The notes below the pieces were generated by a model. That model was given only the letters and a program-made list of their open reading frames with translations, made no database searches and was not told where the DNA came from. The position numbers and the translations under genes were made by a program. From assembly GCA_050742535.1 (NCBI GenBank), contig JBOGIQ010000077.1, positions 1 through 20,247 on the forward strand: a stretch of DNA of 20,247 nucleotides, written 5' to 3'. Numbering within the stretch: the stretch's first letter is position 1; the number at the start of each line of letters is the position of its first letter. The stretch comes from Gp6-AA40 sp050742535. GTDB taxonomy: Bacteria; Acidobacteriota; Vicinamibacteria; Vicinamibacterales; UBA2999. This document shows positions 1 through 7,671 of this stretch, one piece after another.

Positions 1-223
1 GACCTCTAGTGTATCGGTTGTCGCGCCAGCGGCAGCGCCGAGTAGCTACGTCCGGAAGGGAGAAACGCTGAAGGCATCTAAGCGTGAAACCCTCCACGAG
101 ATGAGATCTCCCGAGTCGTAAGACTCCTAAAGGCTCCTGGTAGACGACCAGGTTGATAGGCCAGATGTGGAAGCGCAGCGATGCGTTGAGCTGACTGGTA
201 CTAATGAGCCGTGCGGCTTGACC
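1..223 (+). rRNA. rrl: 23S ribosomal RNA, 3' end (partial)
   Basis: The window opens inside a large-subunit rRNA gene. Conserved 3'-terminal domain sequence is recognisable, including the stretch around 46-90 (agtagctacgtccggaaggg and following) and the segment near 185-222 (ctgactggtactaatgagcc and following) that precedes the mature 3' end in bacterial 23S rRNA. The mature end is placed at about 223 by resemblance to the usual ...gcttgacc terminus, so it could be off by a few bases. The 5' part, and any 16S gene, lie outside the window. An open frame running out of this region (167-553) is not a gene. Confidence 0.95.
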
Positions 224-277
224 ATATTTATCTCTCAGGCGCAATATCGTGCGCATGAGACTTCTCTGTATCTGGCA

Positions 278-296
278 GAACGGCTTGACGCCGTTC
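278..296. repeat. Inverted repeat in rRNA spacer (GAACGGC/GCCGTTC)
   Basis: GAACGGC at 278-284 is complementary to GCCGTTC at 290-296 around a 5-nt loop. The same arm sequence recurs in the tandem 32-bp units after 5S (789-871), where GCCGTTCC pairs with GGAACGGC, so the two places look related. Confidence 0.6.
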
Positions 297-374
297 CGCC
301 ACATGCGGGTGGATCCGAGAAACAGAACTACCGTTTGCAGGGTATTCAGTTGCTTGCCCACCGTAGCCCAGCAA

Positions 375-392
375 GGAACGCGACAGCGTTCC
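375..392. repeat. Perfect 7-bp hairpin in rRNA spacer
   Basis: GGAACGC (375-381) pairs with GCGTTCC (386-392) around the tetraloop GACA. No U-tract follows, so it is not an intrinsic terminator. It may be a processing or packing structure in the precursor rRNA. Confidence 0.5.
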
Positions 393-503
393 GGGAGAAC
401 AGCGCGAAGGTGGGGCTCTTTGAAATAGCTTGGGACGAACCGAGAGGGCGATGCAGCGCGGTGGAATACTGCGCTCCACCCTCCGGGACCCCAGGCAACA
501 AGA

Positions 504-596
504 TCATTGGTGATTTTGGATTAGTGATTAGTGATAGGAGACGTTGCGAATGACAACGCTGCCAATCACAGATCGCAGATCACAGATCATCAATGA
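504..596. repeat. Heptad-repeat long hairpin before 5S rRNA
   Basis: The arms 504-538 and 562-596 are both exactly 35 nt. By my alignment 25 of 35 positions are Watson-Crick complementary, and five more become G-U pairs in RNA. The left arm carries tandem 7-mers (GATTAGT twice, then a variant) and the right arm carries related 7-mers (TCACAGA/TCGCAGA). The 23-nt loop has its own small stem (cgttg 542-546 with caacg 554-558). The architecture resembles the heptad element inside queA at 17181-17258. Confidence 0.7.
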
Positions 597-603
597 ATAA
601 GTT

Positions 604-721
<118 letters not shown>

Positions 722-731
722 TTAATTACGC

Positions 732-766
732 AAAAGGCTGCTTCAGCAATTGAAGCAGCCTTTTTC
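732..766 (+). terminator. Rho-independent terminator of the rRNA operon
   Basis: GGCTGCTTCA (736-745) pairs perfectly with TGAAGCAGCC (751-760) around the loop GCAAT. Four A's before and five T's after extend the stem and give the U-tract. Its position just after 5S fits the end of the ribosomal operon. Confidence 0.93.
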
Positions 767-788
767 TTTGTACGCATGAGGAGCGTCG

Positions 789-871
789 CCAAGCCGTTCC
801 GGTAGACCTGAGGAACGGCACCAAGCCGTTCCGGTAGACCTGAGGAACGGCACCAAGCCGTTCCGGTAGAC
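789..871. repeat. Tandem 32-bp palindromic repeat, 2.6 copies
   Basis: Two identical 32-bp units (789-820 and 821-852) and a 19-bp partial unit (853-871) follow head to tail. Each full unit contains GCCGTTCC and GGAACGGC separated by 11 nt, so each can fold into a hairpin with an 8-bp stem. There are no unique spacers, so it is not a CRISPR array. It fills most of the gap between the rRNA terminator and dprE1. The rest of the gap (872-902) contains only small inverted repeats and no clear promoter. Confidence 0.9.
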
Positions 872-902
872 AGGGTCGCCTGTGCGACACTCCTCTATCG
901 AA

Positions 903-2219
903 ATGAAAACGGCCGTCCTGTCCGGCTGGGCCCGGGTCCCGGTGGTCCCCGGTGTCGAAATCCGCTCGGAGAACCTCGAGCAGCTCACCCGAAACCTGCC
1001 GCTCGCGCGCGGTCTCGGCCGGGCGTATGGCGATGCGGCGCTGCCCGCGCCAGGCGATCTGAAGATAGCTGGAACGAGCCTGGCCGATCGGATCCTCGCG
1101 TTCGATCAGGAGACGGGCCTGCTTACCGCCGAAGCGGGCCTGTCGCTCGATCACATCTGCCGCGTGTTTCTGCCGCGCGGCTTCTTCACGCCCGTAACCC
1201 CGGGAACGAGGTTCGTGACCGTCGGCGGGATGGTTGCCGCGGATGTCCACGGCAAGAACCATCACCGCGATGGGTGCTTCGGCGAGCACATCGTATCGCT
1301 CAAGGTTCGTGTCGGCGACGGGCGCATCGTCGCGTGCTCCACGACGGAAAACCACGACCTGTTCCGCGCCACGATTGGCGGCATGGGACTCACGGGTCCA
1401 ATCCTCGAAGCGACCTTCCGGCTGGCGAAAGTGCCGTCGCCCTGGATCTATGAGGAACGGCGCCGGATCGCGGGCGTGGACGAGTTCGTCGACGCCCTGA
1501 AGGCGGCCGCGCCGAGCTGGCCGATGACGGTCGGATGGATCGATGGCCTGACGCGCGGTCCCGCGATGGGGCGCGGCGTGCTCTTCTGCGGGCGGTGGGC
1601 GGAAGCCGGAGAAGCGCCTCGCCACCACCCGCCGCCGCTGAGCGAGATATCGCTGCCCGTGGACTTCCCGGAAAGCGTGCTGTCGCCCTTCACCCTCCGC
1701 CTGTTCAACTCGGTGACCTACCGTCGGTATTCCGCCACTCGCCACAGCGGCATCGTCCACCCGTACACGTACTTCTATCCGCTCGATCGGATCGCGCACT
1801 GGACGCGGATGTACGGCCGGCGTGGATTCACGCAATACCAGTGTGTGTTGCCCCATGCCGCTGGCCGGGAGGCCGTGCACGAGTGTTTCGACCTGCTCAC
1901 ACGCAGCGGCGGCGCGTTTCTGGGCGTCATCAAGGACTGCGGGCCGGAAGGAATCGGGATGTTGTCGTTCCCGATGCCCGGGATCTCCCTCGCGCTGGAT
2001 ATCCCGATGGGGGACACGACGCAAGCGCTGATCGATTCGATGAACGAGCTCGTCATCAAGGCGGACGGCCGAATCTATCTGGCGAAGGACGCGCTGACGC
2101 GGGCCGAGCACTTTCGGGCAATGGAGCCGCGACTCGACGCATTCCTCGCTGTCCGGCAGCGATATGACCCTGCCCGGCGGATTCGGAGCGCCCAATCCGT
2201 CCGTCTGTTTGGCTGGTGA
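903..2219 (+). CDS. dprE1: FAD-dependent decaprenylphosphoryl-ribose 2'-oxidase-like protein (DprE1 family)
   Basis: In mycobacteria DprE1 oxidises the 2' hydroxyl of decaprenyl-phospho-ribose, the first half of the epimerisation that makes the arabinofuranose donor. The 438-residue product resembles DprE1 along its length. It has the FAD-binding segment RGLGRAYGD (36-44) and the VHGKNHH motif (115-121), whose H116 and K118 match M. tuberculosis H132 and K134. The C-terminal LAKD gives K395 for K418. The cysteine hit by benzothiazinones (C387) aligns with A364. The next gene is the partner reductase, overlapping by 4 nt, which supports the call. ATG 903 is preferred; GTG 882 is in frame but lies in hairpin sequence, and neither has a clear Shine-Dalgarno. 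The actual lipid sugar in this organism is unknown. L-gulonolactone-type oxidases are a more distant alternative. Confidence 0.85.
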   Translation: MKTAVLSGWARVPVVPGVEIRSENLEQLTRNLPLARGLGRAYGDAALPAPGDLKIAGTSLADRILAFDQETGLLTAEAGLSLDHICRVFLPRGFFTPVTPGTRFVTVGGMVAADVHGKNHHRDGCFGEHIVSLKVRVGDGRIVACSTTENHDLFRATIGGMGLTGPILEATFRLAKVPSPWIYEERRRIAGVDEFVDALKAAAPSWPMTVGWIDGLTRGPAMGRGVLFCGRWAEAGEAPRHHPPPLSEISLPVDFPESVLSPFTLRLFNSVTYRRYSATRHSGIVHPYTYFYPLDRIAHWTRMYGRRGFTQYQCVLPHAAGREAVHECFDLLTRSGGAFLGVIKDCGPEGIGMLSFPMPGISLALDIPMGDTTQALIDSMNELVIKADGRIYLAKDALTRAEHFRAMEPRLDAFLAVRQRYDPARRIRSAQSVRLFGW

Positions 2220-2962
2220 CCGTGAGACGAGTGGTCATACTCGGCGCGACGAAAGGAATGGGTCGCGCGCTGGTGCGAAAAATGGCCGAACGCGGAGACC
2301 GCGTCTTTCTGCTCGGACGCAACGAAGAAGACTTGCGGACCAGCTCGGCTGACATCGAAGCGCGCGCCGCCGGCGCGGCGGCCGGCTTCGCACGATGCGA
2401 CCTGGAGAGTCCCGACACGTTCGCTCCAGCGCTGGATCACGCCGAGGCCGCGCTCAATGGATTGGACGTCGTCGCGGTGACGGCGGCGCTGTTCGCGTCA
2501 CAGGACGCGCTCGAGGCGGATCCGGCGCTGATGCGCCGGCTGCTGACCGCCAACTTCACCAACACCATCGTGTTTTGCGAGCTGGCGCGCAGGCGTCTTC
2601 TGGCCCGCGGGGGCGGCACTCTCTGCGTCTTCAGTTCCGTGGCGGGGGAACGCGGCCGCAAGCCGGTGGTGCTGTACGGTGCATCGAAGGCCGGGCTGAC
2701 GCGGTACCTGGAGGGCCTCGATCACAAGTACCGCTCGCAGGGACTGGTAACCGTCTGCGTCAAGCCGGGGTTTGTACGCACGTCGATGACCGCCGGACTG
2801 AGCGCACCGCCGTTTGCCGGCGATCCCGAGCCAGTCGCTGATCGAGTGCTGCGCGCGATCGATCGCGGTCAGCCGGTGGTGTACGCCCCGGCAATCTGGT
2901 TTGCCATCATGCTCGTCATCCGGTCTCTGCCGCGGTCCATCATGCGGCGGATTGGATTCTAA
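2216..2962 (+). CDS. dprE2: Short-chain dehydrogenase, DprE2-like 2-keto-ribose reductase
   Basis: DprE2 uses NAD(P)H to reduce the 2'-keto intermediate made by DprE1, completing ribose-to-arabinose epimerisation on the prenyl-phosphate carrier. The 248-residue product is a classical SDR: the nucleotide-binding motif GATKGMG is at 10-16, the catalytic serine lies in FSSVAG (139-144), and YGASK gives Y154 and K158. The C-terminus (VIRSLPRSIMRRIGF) is hydrophobic then basic, as in DprE2, and suggests membrane association. The GTG start at 2216 overlaps the dprE1 stop (GTGA), implying translational coupling. The SDR fold alone would not fix the substrate; the specific name rests on the DprE1 neighbour and the tail. 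Confidence 0.82.
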   Translation: MTVRRVVILGATKGMGRALVRKMAERGDRVFLLGRNEEDLRTSSADIEARAAGAAAGFARCDLESPDTFAPALDHAEAALNGLDVVAVTAALFASQDALEADPALMRRLLTANFTNTIVFCELARRRLLARGGGTLCVFSSVAGERGRKPVVLYGASKAGLTRYLEGLDHKYRSQGLVTVCVKPGFVRTSMTAGLSAPPFAGDPEPVADRVLRAIDRGQPVVYAPAIWFAIMLVIRSLPRSIMRRIGF

Positions 2963-2996
2963 GCGGCGGGCGAGGCGCTCAAGTAGTCTGCAGGAA

Positions 2997-3896
2997 GTGC
3001 CAGAGCTTCCCGACATCCTGCTCTACCTGCATGCGCTTGCCGCGCGCGTCGTCGGGCATCGAATCGAACGCATCCGGTTGGCCTCGCCGTTCCTCCTGCG
3101 CTCGATTGATCCGCCGTTGTCGTCTGCGGAGGGACAAACAGTTGTCGCCCTGAATCGTCTCGGCAAGCGGATTGTGTTCGAGCTGGAGGGCGAGATCTTT
3201 CTCGTCCTGCATTTGATGATTGCCGGCAGGCTGCGGTGGAAGGAGCGCGCGGCCAAAGTTCCAGGAAAGGTCGGGCTGCTCGCACTCGACTTCGCCCACG
3301 GCACGCTCGTCCTCACGGAAGCCGGAACGAAACGGCAGGCGTCGCTGCACGTTGTCGCCGGAGTCGAGGCGCTGCAGCAGCACGATCCCGGCGGCATCAA
3401 CGTCCTCGAAGCTGATGTCGGCAGCTTCGCCGCTGCGCTTCGGCAGGACAACCACACGCTCAAGCGCGCGTTGACCGATCCACGTTTGTTCAGCGGTATC
3501 GGCAACGCGTATTCCGACGAGATTCTCCACGCGGCGCGCCTCTCTCCGTTCAAGCAGACCGCGTCATTGTCCGACGAGGAACTGCGCCGGCTTTACGAGT
3601 CGACGCGTCAGACGCTCACGCGCTGGATCGTGATGCTCCAGGAGGACGCGGGCGACGAGTTTCCAGAAAGGGTCACCGCCTTCCGTGAAGGAATGGCCGT
3701 TCATGGCCGCTATGGACAGCCATGCCCGGTCTGCGGCCATGCCGTCCAGCGGATCGTCTACGCCGCGAACGAAGCCAACTACTGCCCCGACTGCCAGACC
3801 GGCGGACGCCTGCTCGCCGATCGGGCGCTCTCGCGTCTCCTCCGTGAAGATTGGCCACGCACGCTCGAAGAGCTCGAACGGCGGCGGCGGGGCTGA
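2997..3896 (+). CDS. mutM: Formamidopyrimidine-DNA glycosylase / endonuclease VIII family (Fpg/Nei)
   Basis: This base-excision repair enzyme removes oxidised bases such as 8-oxoguanine and nicks the strand by beta,delta-elimination. The GTG at 2997 is chosen because it puts the catalytic proline at position 2 and glutamate at 3 (PELPD). Upstream in-frame starts would destroy this, although an AGGAA lies very close to the GTG. Other signs are the NRLGKR segment carrying the conserved lysine, the helix-two-turn-helix region (LFSGIGNAYSDEIL) and a C-terminal zinc finger with CPVC and CPDC pairs. Length is 299 residues, slightly longer than E. coli Fpg (269). Fpg versus Nei cannot be settled by eye. 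It follows dprE2 by 34 nt and precedes the ABC importer by 10 nt. Confidence 0.9.
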   Translation: MPELPDILLYLHALAARVVGHRIERIRLASPFLLRSIDPPLSSAEGQTVVALNRLGKRIVFELEGEIFLVLHLMIAGRLRWKERAAKVPGKVGLLALDFAHGTLVLTEAGTKRQASLHVVAGVEALQQHDPGGINVLEADVGSFAAALRQDNHTLKRALTDPRLFSGIGNAYSDEILHAARLSPFKQTASLSDEELRRLYESTRQTLTRWIVMLQEDAGDEFPERVTAFREGMAVHGRYGQPCPVCGHAVQRIVYAANEANYCPDCQTGGRLLADRALSRLLREDWPRTLEELERRRRG

Positions 3897-3906
3897 CGCT
3901 CGTATC

Positions 3907-5388
3907 ATGAGGCCCGTGCGGCGATGGTCGACCCCGTTCCTGCTGGTCCTGCTGATCTCGTCATCTGCGCAGGCGCAGCCGTCAGGCGAACTCCGATGGG
4001 GCGGCGACGCCGAGGGCGGAGCTCCGTTCGTCGAGGCTGACCCAGCCAATCCCGCGCGCGTTGTCGGATTCGAAGTGGAAGTGGCACAACTCCTCGCCGA
4101 CGGCCTGGGCCGGCGACCGCGGTTCGTCCAGGTCGGTTTCACGAGCCTCGATGCGGCGGCCTCGCGCGGGGACTTCGACATCGGGCTGAGCGGCGTCGAG
4201 GACAGCCGTGCGCGCCGGTCCAGGCTGGCGGTCACGATTCCGTATTACGAATTCAGGGAGATTCTCACGGTCCGGGCGGCCGACGGCGAGCGGTTCCGGA
4301 CGCTGGCGGACCTCGCCGGCCGCCGCGTCGCGACGCTCGGCGCGACACTTGCCTACGACCTCCTGCTCGCGGCCGAAAAGCATCACGGCGTTGTCCCCGT
4401 CACGTATGAAGACGACGTGCATCCGTACAGCGATCTGGCGCTTGGCCGCGTCGATGCGGTGCTGCTGGATGACGTGCTGGCGACGCGCGGCGTCCGCCGG
4501 AATCCAGGATTGATGAATCAGGCCGCGGCGGTCGGCGTCGGCCACTACGTCGGCATTCTGGCGCCGCAACACGCCGCGCTGCGTGATCAGGTGAACGACA
4601 TCCTGCGCCGCGCGATGGTCGACGGTCGCCTGGAAGCGATCTTCCGCAGATGGGAAATGTGGAACGACGATCAGCCCGCACTTTATGCGCGGATAACAAA
4701 CGGGGGTGATGCGGCTCCGGTTGTCGCGAGCACCGCAGCATCCAGCTCGACGTGGGATGCCGCAGCACGTTATCTACCGGCGCTGTTGAAGGCCGCAGGC
4801 ATCAGCCTGCTGCTGTCGGCGCTCTCGATGGCGCTGGCGGTTCTTCTTGGTGCCGCCATCGCGACGGGCCGTGTCTACGGACCGAGATCGGTAGAAGTCC
4901 TGCTCACCGCATGGGTCGAGCTGATACGGGGGACCCCGCTGCTGCTGCAGCTCTTCGTCATCTACTTCGGTCTCGCGACTGTCGTGCAGCTCCCCGCGTT
5001 TCTGGCGGCGCTCCTTGGACTGGGGATCAACTACGCCGCCTACGAGAGCGAGATCTACCGTGGAGCGCTGCAGGCGGTTCCCGCCGGTCAGCTCGAGGCT
5101 GCGAACGTCCTCGGTTTCAGCAGGATGCAGACGCTGCGTCTGGTGCGCGCTCCTCAGGCGCTCCGGCTGGCGTTGGCTCCGATGACAAATGACTTCGTGG
5201 CGCTGTTGAAGGATAGCTCGCTGGTGTCGGTAATCACGGTCGTTGAGCTGACGAAACAGACGTCGATCTTCGCGGCGAACATCGGCAGCTGGGTGTTGCC
5301 CGGCGTAATGTGCGCCGTGATGTACCTCGCGATGTCGCTGCCACTGGCCCGCTTCGCGCGCCGGCTCGAGAAGGGTTGGCACCGGTGA
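3907..5388 (+). CDS. Amino-acid ABC transporter, fused periplasmic binding protein and permease
   Basis: This single 493-residue polypeptide joins two importer subunits that are normally separate. An N-terminal signal peptide (basic start, hydrophobic 11-20, likely cleavage after AQA at 23) leads into a family-3 solute-binding domain (about 27-250). A linker then leads to a HisM/GlnP-type permease (about 285-490) with several hydrophobic helices and an EAA-like ATPase contact loop (EIYRGALQAVPAGQLEAAN, about 381-399). ATG 3907 is chosen because it gives the signal peptide and lies just after mutM. Longer in-frame starts lie within mutM. The ATPase gene overlaps its stop by 4 nt. Such fusions are known in GlnP-type systems of Firmicutes. 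The substrate is probably a polar amino acid, but specificity cannot be read here. Confidence 0.9.
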   Translation: MRPVRRWSTPFLLVLLISSSAQAQPSGELRWGGDAEGGAPFVEADPANPARVVGFEVEVAQLLADGLGRRPRFVQVGFTSLDAAASRGDFDIGLSGVEDSRARRSRLAVTIPYYEFREILTVRAADGERFRTLADLAGRRVATLGATLAYDLLLAAEKHHGVVPVTYEDDVHPYSDLALGRVDAVLLDDVLATRGVRRNPGLMNQAAAVGVGHYVGILAPQHAALRDQVNDILRRAMVDGRLEAIFRRWEMWNDDQPALYARITNGGDAAPVVASTAASSSTWDAAARYLPALLKAAGISLLLSALSMALAVLLGAAIATGRVYGPRSVEVLLTAWVELIRGTPLLLQLFVIYFGLATVVQLPAFLAALLGLGINYAAYESEIYRGALQAVPAGQLEAANVLGFSRMQTLRLVRAPQALRLALAPMTNDFVALLKDSSLVSVITVVELTKQTSIFAANIGSWVLPGVMCAVMYLAMSLPLARFARRLEKGWHR

Positions 5389-6083
5389 CGCCTGTCCTGG
5401 AAGTAGAGGACCTCTACGTCACGAGGAACGGGCAGCCGGTTGTGCACGGCGTGACATTTCACGCCTCCAGAGGCGAGCGTGTCGCCCTGATGGGTGCCTC
5501 GGGCGCGGGCAAAACCACCGTCTTGCGGGCGATCGCCGGCCTGGAGCCGCAGATTGGCGGTGCGATCAGCGTCTGTCGGCCCGATGTGTTCGCCGTTGAC
5601 GACCTGGGTAATCTGGCCCGGCTCGCACGAACGCCACGAATCGGCATGGTGTTCCAGTTCCACAACCTCTTCGAACATCTCAGTGCGCTCGACAACGTAT
5701 GCCTGGCAGCCGTTCACGTCGCCGGCGTGCCGCGGCTGGACGCTGAACGGCAGGCCACGGCATTGCTCGAGCAGCTCGGCGTCGGTCACCGGACGCACGC
5801 GCGGCCGCACGAACTGTCGGGCGGCGAAGCGCAGCGTGTGGCCATCGCGCGGGCATTGGCGATGAAGCCGCTGCTGCTGCTCATGGACGAGCCGACCGCG
5901 TCGCTCGATCCGGCGCGTCGCGACGACCTCGCGGCCACCGTTCGCGATCTCTCGTCGGACGGCACGACGATTCTCATCTCCACCCACGACGCCCCGTTCG
6001 CATCCGCGTGCGTGGATCGGGTGCTGATGATGCACGACGGCCACATCGTCGGGGATGGCCGACCGCAGCAGGTGCTGACATAA
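5385..6083 (+). CDS. Polar amino-acid ABC transporter ATP-binding protein (GlnQ/ArtP-like)
   Basis: This cytoplasmic ATPase drives the fused importer encoded just upstream. The 232-residue product carries a complete ABC cassette: Walker A GASGAGKTT, the Q-loop glutamine in MVFQFHNLF, signature LSGGEAQR, Walker B LLLLMDEP and the switch histidine in STHD. The sequence QFHNLFEHLSALDN is typical of the amino-acid uptake class. GTG 5385 overlaps the preceding stop (GTGA), giving one translationally coupled unit with the binding protein-permease. An upstream in-frame start at 5310 would overlap the permease by 79 bases and is unlikely. Confidence 0.92.
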   Translation: MTPVLEVEDLYVTRNGQPVVHGVTFHASRGERVALMGASGAGKTTVLRAIAGLEPQIGGAISVCRPDVFAVDDLGNLARLARTPRIGMVFQFHNLFEHLSALDNVCLAAVHVAGVPRLDAERQATALLEQLGVGHRTHARPHELSGGEAQRVAIARALAMKPLLLLMDEPTASLDPARRDDLAATVRDLSSDGTTILISTHDAPFASACVDRVLMMHDGHIVGDGRPQQVLT

Positions 6084-6097
6084 AATCGTCCGACGGC

Positions 6098-6832
6098 ATG
6101 ACGACGCAGGCGCAACTCGATACCCATGCGCGGTACATCGAGCTGGATAGCGATCGCAAGATCAGGTATCGCAACAAACTCTATTACCGGTTCAACCACT
6201 GGCCGATCTGGATCCTGGTGTTCTTCATTGCGCCGGGCCCCCTGACGTTCGATCTGTTCGAGCGCGGATTCGACACCCGCATGATCGTGTGGCTGGGGGT
6301 CGTCCTCGTCGCAACCGGGATAGCCGGGCTGCGGGGACGCCTGCCCGGCTGTGAAGCCGCGCCGTACATCATCAGGTTCACGGAAGATCGGCCGAACCCG
6401 CTGTATCGGCGCGTGTGCTACACCATGGCGTGGGGTGAGGTCGTGGCGTTTGCCGTTCTGAACATCGCCGGCTTGGCCTATGCCTCGCTGACCGGCGAGT
6501 GGCGCCTGAAGCAGATGTACGAAGTGGCGTATTTTCCGATCGCGGGAACGTTCTGGATGCTGGGAGCGCTGGGGCAGCTCCCGCGAGTGAAGCGCTCCAC
6601 GAAGGGAGAAGGACACGAACGACGGTATTTCTACGGGTCGGTATGGGCCGTCGCCGTCGCCCAGCCTGTCCTCTGGTTGCTGTGGAAGATCCTGCCGCAG
6701 ACGACGGTGGGTGACGTCACCAAGCTGATCGTGTTCGTCGGCATCCTGGTCGTTGTCGGGAATCTGGCGCGCCTGGGCGTCCTGCCGCGGACGCGGCCGA
6801 TCGTTCCCGGCGAGCTTGCCGTGTCCGATTAA
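6098..6832 (+). CDS. Six-TM membrane protein of unknown function
   Basis: I do not recognise a family. The 244-residue product has a soluble N-terminus rich in charged residues (1-33), then six hydrophobic segments at roughly 35-54, 62-79, 109-130, 143-160, 178-198 and 207-229. A charged loop at 80-105 has CEAAPY and a second basic loop lies at 161-178. There is no signal peptide. ATG 6098 is 14 nt after the ABC ATPase stop, and its own stop shares one base with the next methyltransferase start (TAATG). The tight coupling suggests these three genes are co-expressed. A longer reading from 6008 would overlap the ATPase and is rejected. A membrane partner for the following methyltransferases is possible but is inference only. 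Confidence 0.75.
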   Translation: MTTQAQLDTHARYIELDSDRKIRYRNKLYYRFNHWPIWILVFFIAPGPLTFDLFERGFDTRMIVWLGVVLVATGIAGLRGRLPGCEAAPYIIRFTEDRPNPLYRRVCYTMAWGEVVAFAVLNIAGLAYASLTGEWRLKQMYEVAYFPIAGTFWMLGALGQLPRVKRSTKGEGHERRYFYGSVWAVAVAQPVLWLLWKILPQTTVGDVTKLIVFVGILVVVGNLARLGVLPRTRPIVPGELAVSD

Positions 6833-7671
6833 TGACTGCGCCCATCGACGGATTCACCTCCGCCACGCTCAAGGATCTGCGCGAACGCTGGTGGACCGCC
6901 GAATTCACCGAGTTTCTGGCCGAGACGCTCCGGCCGCGGCCGGGCAATCGCATCCTGGATGTCGGTTGCGGTGAGGGGCTGGCGGAAGTCAGTCTCGGCC
7001 ACCTGCACATCTCCCAGATACGGCTTGTCGGCATAGACCTCGTTGTCGGAAAGGTGATTGCGGCGCTTCGGGAAACGAAGGCGCATAACCAGCGTGTCGG
7101 ATTCGCCGCGGCAGACGCGTCCCGGCTGCCGTTCACCGACGGGAGTTTCGACTCCCTCTTCTGCATCGCGGTCCTTCAGCACATCGCCGATCCAGACACC
7201 GCCGTCGCCGAGTTCGCGCGCGCGACCGCGCCAAACGGCCGGATCATGGCGGTGGAGCCCGACAACGCCGCGCGGTATCTCTTCAGCTCCGTGCCCACAG
7301 GCGGCCACGCGTTCGACCTTGCCAAGCAGTTCTTTGCCGCCGCTGCGGACGCCAGAGGTGAGCGCACCGACGATCGCATCGGGCCGAAGCTGCCGACGTT
7401 GTTTGCCGCGCACGGAATCGAGACCATAGACGTCCGCATGTTTCCCGTGTCCCACACCAGGCTGGCACCGCCATCCCCGGACGAATGGAAAGAACGGCGC
7501 GACGCAATCCAGCGCGTCATCGAACGCTTCAGCCGCAAGGATGTCCGCGAGCTCGGCCGCGAGCTGCTGCACGCGCTTTCCACTTACGAGTCGGAAGCCG
7601 CCGGGGCCGGTGCCGGCTTCGTCGAAATCCAGCACACGATGCTGTTCGCGGCCGTAGGACAGAAGACGTAG
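6832..7671 (+). CDS. Class I SAM-dependent methyltransferase
   Basis: The 279-residue product has the Rossmann methyltransferase core. Motif I is ILDVGCGEG (from residue 41, with D43), an acidic post-I position lies in VGIDLVVG, motif II is DGSFDSLFCIAVLQHI, and PNGRIMAVEPDN follows. This is the Methyltransf_11-like layout. The substrate is unknown; the helical C-terminal half (about 150-279) shows no diagnostic motif. ATG 6832 overlaps the preceding stop by one base, and the stop at 7671 overlaps the next methyltransferase start by one base. Two adjacent SAM enzymes after a membrane protein may act in sequence on a lipid or small molecule, but the sequence does not show that. Confidence 0.85.
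   Translation: MTAPIDGFTSATLKDLRERWWTAEFTEFLAETLRPRPGNRILDVGCGEGLAEVSLGHLHISQIRLVGIDLVVGKVIAALRETKAHNQRVGFAAADASRLPFTDGSFDSLFCIAVLQHIADPDTAVAEFARATAPNGRIMAVEPDNAARYLFSSVPTGGHAFDLAKQFFAAAADARGERTDDRIGPKLPTLFAAHGIETIDVRMFPVSHTRLAPPSPDEWKERRDAIQRVIERFSRKDVRELGRELLHALSTYESEAAGAGAGFVEIQHTMLFAAVGQKT

Larger units (their letters stand above)
224..603 (+). other. 23S-5S rRNA internal transcribed spacer
   Basis: This 380-nt spacer separates 23S from 5S; spacers here are usually around 50-150 nt. It holds no tRNA gene and no credible protein gene. What it does hold is structure: a hairpin at 278-296, a perfect 7-bp hairpin with a GACA loop at 375-392, and a long imperfect stem with 35-nt arms at 504-538 and 562-596. 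These may be processing substrates for RNase III-type cleavage of the precursor, or repeat elements tolerated in the spacer. Both readings are inference. Confidence 0.8.

Noticed and set aside
167..553. Open frame of 128 codons covering the 23S end and spacer
   Set aside because: It starts inside conserved 23S rRNA sequence, and its product shows no protein-like features. A spacer in an rRNA transcript is not expected to be translated.
789..871. Tandem repeats considered as a CRISPR array
   Set aside because: The units are joined head to tail with no unique spacers, and no cas genes are present.
726..2195. 489-codon antisense open frame opposite dprE1
   Set aside because: It is a shadow of the high-GC oxidase gene: the product is Arg/Glu/His-rich without motifs, whereas the + strand product has a full DprE1 motif set.
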